DNA of 64,000 nucleotides from Membranipora membranacea (taxonomy: Eukaryota > Bryozoa > Gymnolaemata > Cheilostomatida > Membraniporidae): assembly GCA_914767715.1 (NCBI GenBank), contig OU612069.1, forward strand, positions 1,800,001 to 1,864,000. Direction: 5' to 3'. The position numbers and the translations under genes were made by a program. The notes beneath the pieces were generated by a model. It did not search any database, was not told where the DNA came from, and saw only the letters and a program-made list of their open reading frames with translations. Positions 48,935-58,351 of the stretch are shown piece by piece. Positions within the stretch are counted from its first letter, which is position 1. Every line of letters begins with the position of its first letter.

Positions 48935-49729
48935 TATGTTGTATCCTTGGCACCTTGCCAACACAATTGGCTTATCAAATATAGCCTTAGCTCTCAACAG
49001 TCTTTTGGCGTCATGGGCGGGGCGGTTATCCAGTATATTGTCCTGAGGCTATAAGGCTATGAATAGCACTTTTTCATTGGCAGCAAGGGGGGGGGGTGTA
49101 AATGGTGCTGACAAGCTTGGGAGGAGGGGTTTTAATCAGCAGGCTATGATACACAGTGTGAATATTTTTGCTTGCGAGTTACAGTAGTTTTATTAACTGT
49201 ATCCTTACTAAAGTTAAATAAAAAGCAAAAAATCTCACTGATACAGAGAATGTAATATCAACACTAAAAGCCACACATCACATTTGTCACTTACAAACAA
49301 AAACTTAGATCACATTGAAATACTGAATCGTGCAATTATATTCATTAAAAAATTTGACAACAATTGACAAACAAAAAAGTGAATAAACAGAATATTCTAT
49401 TGTTTTAAATTTCTACAGGTTATAGATTAGGTATTGACAGGAATTTAAAGTTTAAAAACAGCATCATTCTGGTGGCTAAACAAGTTTTCAATTTATTTTA
49501 AGCACTTCTATCACCTTGGAGGTTCAAAACTTTGTAGAGGTAAGAATATGAATAAACTGATGAAAAATAGCATTTATTTGGATTTAGAATGTGCCTGGGA
49601 AAGATTTGCAGAGTGTACCAGATGTAACAAGACGTAATATTTCCAAATAGTGATAGTAATGGCGTCTCTGATTTTGAATTTAAAATAAAGTGTCAATCAA
49701 ACTTTGCTGTTGTTGCAAGACTGCCACAA
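48935..49729. other. Unassigned stretch downstream of the 49.7-52.6 kb gene
   Basis: Presumed 3'UTR and flank of the minus-strand gene that ends at 49730 (AATAAA complement TTTATT occurs near 49550-49575). No other gene seen. Confidence 0.4.
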
Positions 49730-52610
49730 TCACTGTTGATGTAAAGGTCTTTCGAATTTGTCACCAGGTTCAGCGATGGAGCCTTGACCTAAAAAATAAA
49801 ACATCTATGTATGAATAAGAACTGTGGCTTAGCAATGACTTTCATTCAGGATGTCAAACAAATACATGTATATTTTAGGGATGCCAGGGATTTTGATAGC
49901 CATGTCGTGATTATGACGATTCTGTAACCTAGCTGTCCATTACCCAAAAGTTAAATTACACGAGATGATCATCAACAAACAATAGCAGAATAAATTTATT
50001 GATTAATATCGTATTTTAGGTTATTCATTGATTTCTTCTATTCCAACACCATCACTCTACTGATTTGGTGGCAGCAAAAATTTTAATCATAGGTGGTAAT
50101 GCTTACCTGGTTCTCTTCCATAACATATCTTGTTTCTGATGGCTTTCAAAAATATACAGGCAGCAACATGTAGCTCACCAGTAGAGAATAATCTGCAAAA
50201 GAAAGAGTGAAATTTTGGTTTACGGACTTGCTGCTAACATGTCACTCATACCGTTGCTGAGACATTCCACAGCATGAGAGAACGCAAAAAAAATGTAAGC
50301 ATGACAATAGACAGTTTTCTGAGCTCTGATTTAGGCCTCAATTCGGAGTTGTCCTCTCTCCAGTTTGGTACTTTTAACCCACGCCGCATAGGAAAAACGT
50401 GCTGAAAAGAGGGTTATCTTGATAACCGCTTATAATAGGATAAAAATTATTTTTGATTCAGAATCTGCAGCATTGAAAACTCATATCAACATAGTTTGTG
50501 AAATATTTTTAGTATTTGGATAGTCAATTATAGCATTTTCTACCTGTTTTGCGGACAATTTGGCAGAATTTTTCATGGGTTTCCTCACTAAAATTAAGAT
50601 TTATCAACATTCAAACCTCCAATGATTTGGAAACCCTGCCTTACAGGGTTTTCAATGGTGCAGACTCTGAATCAAAACTCATTTTTATCCTCACATAAGT
50701 GGTTTTCAAGATAACCCTCTTTTAGCAGGTTTTTCCTATGCGGCGTGGGTTAAAAGTACCAAACTGGAGAGAGGACAACTCCGAATTGAGGCATAAATAA
50801 GAGCTCAGAAAACTGTCTATTGACACAATCAATACTGAGCTAGTCCGCCGACAACAGAGGGTCATGAGCAACAGTTACTTAGCCCCATACAGTTGCTAAG
50901 ACATTCCACAGCATGAGAGAAATCAGCAAATCCAAAAATCGTAAAATAATAAATTGAGAACAAATAACTAATGAACAGAAAATGCAGCGGTGTGGTCTGA
51001 TAGTCTACGCCAGAGAGGTCGAGACTAGTAGAGTGGTCTGATAGTCTACACCAGAGAGGTCGAGACTAGTAGAGTGGTCTGATAGTCTACACCAGAGAGG
51101 TCGAGACTAGTAGAGTGGTCTGATAGTCTACGCCAGAGAGGTCTAGACTAGTAGAGTGGTCTGATAGTCTACGCCAGAGAGGTCTAGACTAGTAGAGTGG
51201 TCTGATAGTCTACACCAGAGAGGTCGAGACTAGTAGAGTGTCTGATAGTTTACACCAGAGAGGTCGAGACTAGTAGAGTGGTCTGATAGTCTACGCCAGA
51301 GAGGTCGAGACTAGTAGAGTGGTCTGATAGTCTACACCAGAGAGGTCGAGACTAGTAGAGTGGTCTGATAGTCTACGCCAGAGAGGTCTAGACTAGTAGA
51401 GTGGTCTGATAGTCTACGCCAGAGAGGTCGAGACTAGTAGAGTGGCTGATAGTTTACACCAGAGAGGTCGAGACTAGTAGAGTGGTCTGATAGTCTACGC
51501 CAGAGAGGTCGAGACTAGTAGAGTGGTCTGATAGTCTACACCAGAGAGGTCGAGACTAGTAGAGTGGTCTGATAGTCTACGCCAGAGAGGTCTAGACTAG
51601 TAGAGTGGTCTGATAGTCTACGCCAGAGAGGTCGAGACTAGTAGAGTGGCTGATAGTCTACACCAGAGAGGTCGAGACTAGTAGAGTGGTCTGATAGTCT
51701 ACGCCAGAGAGGTCGAGACTAGTAGAGTGGTCTGATAGTCTACGCCAGAGAGGTCGAGACTAGTAGAGTGGCGACCAACCGATTAAACAAAGCTGAGACC
51801 ACCAATGGATTAATAGTAAATTTATATTCTGTGAAATCAGCAGCACAGTAGACTTAACGTTGATTTCAGTATGAAGATACTCCAAAACCATGACTTTTTG
51901 CAGATCTAAATTTAGTATCACACAATTTTGGAGCTGCTTGACCAGGATAACCAACATAAATTTAGAACTGAACAATTGACCTCAGTTCTCTAGCCATGTT
52001 TTACTGCCAAATACTTCAGCATAATGCTAACAACCAAATAGAGATATTGTGGGATTCCGGGTTATGGAGTCACCACATTAACTCTCCGCTACTGAGATCT
52101 GTGCTCACGAGCTCGGTATGATGATGCTCACTATGTGACACTGACTTATTTACATAATTGTGATCTCATTTATTGCGAGATCAAACACTTGACTCAAGAG
52201 CATGCCTTTTAATTCTTATCAAGTTTAACATCAAACACAATTCAACTTAACAACGCATGTCTTATTTCTACAAGTCATACTTTCTAGTCAATGATGCCAT
52301 GCATGCTGGATTTATTTCCTTTAACTCAATTAGTTGATGGTATAGATAATCCAACCAAATGTTATACTGTGCCATTATTAAATAATAAGGTGAGTTCTAT
52401 TTCCCTATAAATATCACTAACGTACAATAAATGAAAATATTATGATAACAACTCGTAAAACTTTCATGTTTAAAAAAAACTGACCTGTCTCCAAAAGAAG
52501 TTGCAAACAAAGAGCGCTGCTTGACGACCAGAGGGTCGCCAAACAGATCATGCTTTCCATTGGTGAACCATGCTCTTATATAGCATGGTTCCAGACACAT
52601 TAAAAAACTG
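49730..52610 (-). CDS. Unrecognised gene, three 3' exons
   Basis: Exons 52610-52485, 50192-50107 and 49788-49730 (TGA) join in phase (1, then 2+1, then 1+2) with good acceptors (TTTTGCAG, TTTTTTAG) and donors (GTAAGC, GTCAGT). They encode about 90 residues: SSFLMCLEPCYIRAWFTNGK, HDLFGDPLVVKQRSLFATSF, GDRLFSTGELHVAACIFLKA, IRNKICYGREPGQGSIAEPG, DKFERPLHQQ. The first visible exon begins in mid-codon, or translation starts at its internal ATG (MCLEPCYIR). A possible upstream coding exon at 53230-53198 (MIETDSTPKKL, then GTAAGT) does not match the phase directly. Family unknown. Confidence 0.55.
50252..50925. repeat. 31-nt direct repeat around the foldback element
   Basis: GTTGCTGAGACATTCCACAG plus CATGAGAGAA at 50254-50283 recurs with two changes at 50891-50921. 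The foldback element lies between the copies, so part of its surroundings was duplicated. Confidence 0.7.
50307..50820. mobile_element. Foldback element with TGACA target duplication
   Basis: Arms of about 175 nt (50307-50481 and 50646-50820) are near-perfect inverted repeats, with ends ATAGACAGTTTTCTGAGCTC / GAGCTCAGAAAACTGTCTAT. TGACA flanks both sides (50302-50306, 50821-50825). No coding capacity. It lies in the intron between exons 52485 and 50192 or just beyond, downstream of exon 50107 in sequence order. Confidence 0.8.
50995..51774. repeat. 41-bp minisatellite, 19 copies
   Basis: Unit begins GGTCTGATAGTCTACGCCAG and ends GACTAGTAGAGT. Nineteen copies differ at a few fixed sites: TACGCC/TACACC, GGTCGAG/GGTCTAG, and loss of one or two bases at the unit start. 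Variants recur with a period of five units (units 7-11 and 12-16 carry the same series), a higher-order repeat. Lies in the intron between exons 52485 and 50192. Confidence 0.97.
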
Positions 52611-54360
52611 CTGACGTCAATAAGCAAAAAAAAACAAGATTTAAACACAATTTTCAATTACCGTAAAAAAGAGTGTTGATCGGCCGCAAGAGTGGGTTGA
52701 TCCAGGGTTGATCGGCCGCAAGTGTAGGTTGGTGTAAGTCAGGCATTATGCTAATTCTGAATTGTCTCTGTTGGCGCCACCTTTACTGCATTGTCATGGT
52801 TGTCACGGTTCTGGCGTTAGGGTGGCACCGGTATTAAGAATAGAATTTAGATTTGCATATATTTGCCTGTCCCCGATTCGAGGTGATATGCACCGGCTGG
52901 TAACTGCGTGTCCTCAAGTCAAGGTTTGAGTGTACTGATGATGATGCTGGCAAAGATATTGGATGTTGTTATTGTGTCGGATGTTGGTATAGACAGTTCT
53001 CCTGTTTGCTGCTGTGTATGCGACAATATTCCGACTGAATCAATCATCCAATGTACGCTAAACACGATGGTACACTTGCAGCAAGGGTCAATATCTTCAC
53101 AATTAAAAACCACAAGAAAAATGTACAAACCCATGGATACAAAAAAATTGGAAACATATGACATTAAAGAATATTGACAGGGTAGGAGGCAACTTACCAA
53201 TTTCTTGGGTGTACTGTCTGTTTCAATCATTTTACCGCGGTGAAATTAATCCTTTGAGAGTTGTAGAGTTAATTGGGAATTGCCTAAACTGAGATTGAAC
53301 ATTTTCCATCGAGGAAAAATGGCGAATTATTGAAGCTGCACTTCCTCTTTGGCTGGCAAAAAAGCAACTGACCCAGTTCATCTTGAGATGTTTTGTTTTG
53401 TTTTGATATTATGTAACATTTTCAGTAATCCATGTCATTTATAATGAACTGAACTTAACTTTAGCTGTTACTGAATATTTGTTATTGTTTGGGATTAAGC
53501 ATATGGCTTTGATCAGTCTCTATGGTTTGTCATGAAGATAGCACAATAATACCAACGCCACAGAGATAATATAATTATTATATTATCTCTGTGGCGTTGG
53601 TATCATTTTCAAACCTTATATTCATTCCCCCCCCCCCCCAACCTAGCACTCACATTGTTCTCAAACCTTTGACAAGGATTTAGGTTTGAAAACACTAGCT
53701 ATAAGGTTTGAGAAAGATATCTAAGGTTTGATCAATGAACTCCCTCTTCATTGGTTTGATATGACGGGATGTGGCTCTTTTCAAGCCTTTTGTGTCATCT
53801 CAAACCTGAGAATAATTGCTTTTCAGACCTTTTGGATAACAGTGTGTTGAGGCTTGAATTGAGTCGTAACACTGTGGGTACTGTATCTCAATATTTACTC
53901 TGCTAGCTCAAAACTTGATACCCATTGGCGTCAAATATTGAGCAACGTTGCTAACAAGATTATAAGAAGGATACATGGTTGTGACTGGAGTGAACATGAA
54001 ACTTCTTCCAACGTGCTCCAAGGTCAAAATTTAGAACCAAAGTTACACATCCAATGCCATCTTAGTATCAATCTAGGGTATTTTTTTATCAATTTAGAGT
54101 TTAATATTAGTTATTAACTTTCTACATTAGAGTTGGCTAATTGACATCATCTGGTTATCAAATTTCAACAAATTATTGTAATTAAGAGTTTACAATAATT
54201 ATTAATTCTTTCTTTTTTTGGGAGTGTAAAAGACCGGGCATGTGCCCTTTTTGCTCAGACCATAGAGTTATCCTATCTATGGCTCAGACATATACTTAAT
54301 TCAAACAACTTAAATTCTGAAAGCTTAAAGTGACAAGCAAAAAATCAGCCTGTGTTCCTG
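52611..54360. other. Mostly non-coding stretch upstream of the 49.7-52.6 kb gene
   Basis: Contains a pair of direct GTTGATCGGCCGCAAG repeats (52675-52725), a candidate short coding exon at 53230-53198 (minus), a long palindrome at 53549-53603, a C12 run (about 53627) and an AGGTTTGA-rich dispersed repeat (53610-53935) shared with 42975-43145. No other exon supported. Confidence 0.5.
53549..53603. repeat. 55-nt near-perfect palindrome
   Basis: ATACCAACGCCACAGAGATA followed by an AT-rich centre and the exact inverse TATCTCTGTGGCGTTGGTAT. No loop to speak of. A cruciform-prone site; could be two arms of a minimal foldback element. Confidence 0.9.
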
Positions 54361-54627
54361 GGGGGTCTTTCAATTATAAACAGCCAAAATCGCAATATTA
54401 TCGTTCACTCACTGAGTGAGCGATACCTGCTAGGGTTCTCGCTTTCAGATCGCTCAGTCACTTGATGGAACTATATACATTCTGAGTGAGCGATTTGGGA
54501 GCGATTTTCTCTAATTGAAACACCAAGTGAGTGATAATTTTGAGCGATGTGATAGTGATGTGATAGTGATGTGATAGTGATAACTTGCTTTAGTAAAAGG
54601 ATCACTCTTTCTAATTGAAAGACCCCC
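54361..54627. mobile_element. MITE, GGGGGTCTTTCAATTA family, copy 2
   Basis: Left end GGGGGTCTTTCAATTA and right end TAATTGAAAGACCCCC are a clean inverted repeat. Inside are GTGAGCGAT words in both orientations and three tandem copies of ATGTGATAGTG (about 54546-54578). CCTG(G) on both flanks may be the target duplication. Better kept than copy 1 at 8449. Confidence 0.75.
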
Positions 54628-55071
54628 CTGGTACATACACGACGATTAAAACAATGACACCTCTGATACAACAACTATCCCCAAACTGCCGCCACCATAC
54701 ATATGGTGACCGGCCTGGTAGCTAAGGAGCAGGGGAAGCCGAGTGAGCAGGTGTTTATAAGTGGTATTGCTAGTAATATAGTAGTGTCCCCATCAGGTAT
54801 ATAACTTTAAATTTAACTGTTTCTCATATCTGCGACAACACGATCTCTAGTTCCAGTGGAAAATTTGTGCCTCAGACCCCATCCCCAGCACCTTTTGGTG
54901 TATACCTCTCCAATAGATTTGGGCAGGGGTACGGGGTTAAGAGTTGGAGACTTGGGTTAAGAACAAATGCCCAATGCTGAATTATTTGAGTCTAACATTC
55001 TGCCCTCACACTCAACTGCCCCAAGCTTCAAATTTGTAGTCCCAAATCACAATCTTAATTTATTTGTTTAC

Positions 55072-55392
55072 TCATACACTTTTAAAGGACATCATTGAAT
55101 GACGATCACAAACAAATTTGTCCATGTCTGGCAAGATCACATGTTTCATTCTTCTCTCAACACCCTTTTTATAGTCTCGTGTATTGTGTAGTTCATTCTG
55201 GAGGCTCTCATCAGTGATCTCCTCTAACTTTAGATTATCAATATCAATGTTTTGAATTATCTCCCAGATTGACATGGTAAGGTAACTTTTAATTATCATG
55301 TTCAGATTGCTTGAAGAGGGAGAGAGCTTTACAATTGGGTCAGGCATCGCTTCTCTGGGTGGGATGAAAGATTCAGCACTTTTTTGATTCAT
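55072..55392 (-). pseudogene. Open frame of 106 codons, possible gene fragment
   Basis: Reads MNQKSAESFIPPREAMPDPI and on to IIQNIDIDNLKLEEITDESL, with ordinary protein-like composition. No splice context that I can defend, no recognised motif, no partner exon nearby. It may be a fragment of a gene or of a mobile element, or a chance frame. Confidence 0.25.
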
Positions 55393-56554
55393 ATTGATTT
55401 AATTGATTTATTGATTTTTGATTGAATAGTTATATTGATTTATATTGAATTTATATATCAATGACCGTGTTAGATTAACAGCGGATCCAGCATAACCTCT
55501 ACTCCTCATCCATTGCAAGAACGACTGCGATATCTTCAATGAGGGACTTAATCTTTTCTTGTCTGCGTAAGGTGTGGTGTTAGATAAATCTACTCCAAAT
55601 TTCCATTTTCCTCAACTATGGAGAACGTCAGATTTTATTGCATGGTCAACGTGAACTATAAATTATATATCTTATTATTGAGCTTGCATTAAATTCCCTG
55701 TTATTTGTTATTCATCAACAAATAATAACGAAGATGTCCAAATGAATCATTTGATGACCCCAGATATACAGAATTTGCCTTATTCAACTGTATACCTATT
55801 CATGTTACAGGTTTACATGTTTAATGGTACGTATATAAACTTGATCTTGCTACCTACACACCCCTCAACTACCTCTATTTGAGCCATTTGATGTCAATAT
55901 GGCATTACACAAAAAACTGTTTTCACTACTATGATTATAAAACAGTCGAAACGATTGTGGCTATCCCTGACAGCTTTGACTATTTTTGAACCACAGAAGA
56001 ATACTCTATGGATTCTTTGTATTGGTTTGGTGTATTTTTCATCCTAAGTAATCAGAATATTGACATTTAAAACAAACTGGTTGGGTGATTAGGCTCTATG
56101 GGCTCAATAGCATCTGAAATGCTATTCGAGGTGCGAAGCCCAAAAATAAGATGCAGTTCTAAAGGCAGTCAAAAAATGAGAAGAGAACCAAATATAAATT
56201 GATATAATGTAGAAATAAGTAATTACAGTCATTTTTCACCTAGTTTTTGCAAATTTTTGTTCTGAGTAAACCCCAATTCTTCTAATGTCATATACGTTGG
56301 TACTAAGAATATTTTATTAGTTCTTAGCTATCCTTATGGTTAGAAATGATCATCAGTTTCTTCGTTTGAAGAATATAACACTGACCATCCTATACAAAGT
56401 ATAAAAGCGGTCCACACTCCACACACCAGCTCGAAAACCTGTGCTAGTAAAAATAAAATAGAGCTTGAAATTCTAGCTTTGCTCATTATCTCCTCATTTG
56501 CTACTGCAGACACAAAGCGTGTTTACAAGCTGCGATATAAACATAAGGTTAGCT

Positions 56555-56640
56555 TTCAGCCAATGATATTCCATAAACAAAGCCTTTTAATGATTCCCGT
56601 CATAAACGGCCAATGATTACTGTTAATTAACCAATGAGAA
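56555..56640 (+). promoter_or_regulatory. Cluster of three CCAAT boxes
   Basis: CCAATGA occurs three times at about 56557, 56609 and 56630. CCAAT boxes bind NF-Y in animal promoters. Upstream of the LRR gene by 1.7 kb; the link to that gene is inference. Confidence 0.35.
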
Positions 56641-58351
56641 CATTTTCTCGCTTATATCACTAAGTATGGCATGGCTTATTACTCGCTCGTGTGTAGTACG
56701 CTTTAGTCATTACAGAGACAATCTAAACAACACAAGCAGATAATACAACGATACAGCAGAGTAGTACAATGTTATTGTTGTCCATTGGATCATAATTTTA
56801 ATCAATTTATATTTAATCAGTAATATATAAATACAAGGACGCCAACAGCATAGGTTGAAGGACACCATCAAGAGGATGCTCAGGACAGGATAAGACGGAG
56901 AATGCTAGGTAGGTGAGGATAATATCGCTTTTGGAGAGATTGGTTTCGACAGTGCAAAGATTCCTCAGATTTCACTACCTGATAAGTGATAACAGAGTCA
57001 CAGAAAATAATGGCTTTGCGATGCTAAAACGAGGATTGATAAGTGCATTACTGACCTCAACCAATCACGTTCAAGTATCTTCATTCGATGATTGAAGTAA
57101 ATATTTATAAATTTATCGCCGTTGTGTCATTTGGCTGGTGTACTTTGTTACTGTTGTAGATGGATGACAGCTAAGGGAGCCTAGGCTAGGCTAGAGGTTT
57201 AGCTAACTACTACATCCATGATACGACCTCAAGCCCTTAACCAATCACATTCAAGTATCTTTATTTGATAACGGGTGTAAATGTATGAATTAATCGTGTA
57301 GTTGATGGATGAAAGCTAAGAGAGCGTAAGTGTGGCTAGGCCACTACAGTTGTGTTATCTGTTTGTATCATTGATTAGGAGGATGGACAGAATGAGCAGA
57401 TGAGACTAGGAATTATTGATTAACACCTGCACCAAGCAACACTGGTCAGCAAGAGGGTGAGTTATCGGAGTCTCATGAATCCGTCTTAACTCCAAGTTGA
57501 TGTCTGAGACTGAATGATATGTAAAAGTTGCCAGACCCACCAAAAGATAACCTCACATAGTGGCGATGTCTCCCACTGTTATAGCTCTGATTGCACTATG
57601 CTGCAGAACAACAGCACAGATAAATGTACCAGTTTATAGACTTGTTTATACTTGTGGCCTAGGGTTCATATTCTGGTGAAGACACATGGCTCACCATCGC
57701 ACCCATAAACACATATTTCTGACGTTATATGCATGCATGACATACATTGTTTTGCATGTCAGGCTGGTGTCTTATGAAATCAGGACCATTGAGAGTACTA
57801 TCTCATATCCATATATGAGCAGCTTACCGGCTCTATTTTTTAGTAAATGAAGCACACTGGTTGCCATAGACACCGGTCTATTACCCAGATAAGATCACCT
57901 AGTGAGGAAGAGCTTACTATCGAGGGTGAGAGGACGCAGAGGTGGCTGACTTCAGCAGACAGGGGACTATGAACAGAACTTAGTTTCTCCATGTCATGAA
58001 GACATAATCCTAGTAGGTGTGAACACAGAAATAGGAAAACAAATTACAAAATTCTAAGGCTAAATAAGATAAATCAATATTGTAGATAATAGGCCATAGG
58101 AAGATCAATACTTTGCGTTGAGTAGGATATTTCATTTTTAGAGGAGGAAACATCACACAAACCCAAAACTGGTCACATTGACAATAGATTAACTAAGATA
58201 AGACAAGCTATTGCAGAAAAAAAATCAATTTCCAACATTTTTGTGGTGCTGTACATCCAAATTCTTTTCACTGAGGTTGGGTTCATTCATTGATCGTAAG
58301 CGCCCATTCTTCATATTCTGGTGCCTGAACGTATTTTTGTATTCACAGAGA

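Larger units (their letters stand above)
54628..58351. other. Non-coding stretch and presumed promoter region of the LRR gene
   Basis: No supported exon apart from the doubtful frame at 55072. At 56555-56640 three CCAAT words (GCCAATGATA, GCCAATGATT, ACCAATGAGA) lie within about 80 nt, and a donor-like CTAG/GTAGGTGAG is at about 56909, so a promoter and a 5'UTR exon for the gene at 58352 are possible. Two diverged copies of an AACCAATCACxTTCAAGTAT segment are at 57058 and 57238. Confidence 0.4.

Noticed and set aside
50995-51774. CRISPR array
   Set aside because: The units are tandem without unique spacers, in an animal intron; it is a minisatellite.
52908-53177. 89-codon plus-strand gene
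   Set aside because: Overlaps an equally open minus-strand frame; neither has a recognised domain, and the minus one carries a donor after 11 codons.
53198-53230. First coding exon of the 49.7-52.6 kb gene (MIETDSTPKKL)
   Set aside because: Good ATG and donor, but it ends in phase 0 while the next exon needs phase 2; kept only as a possibility.
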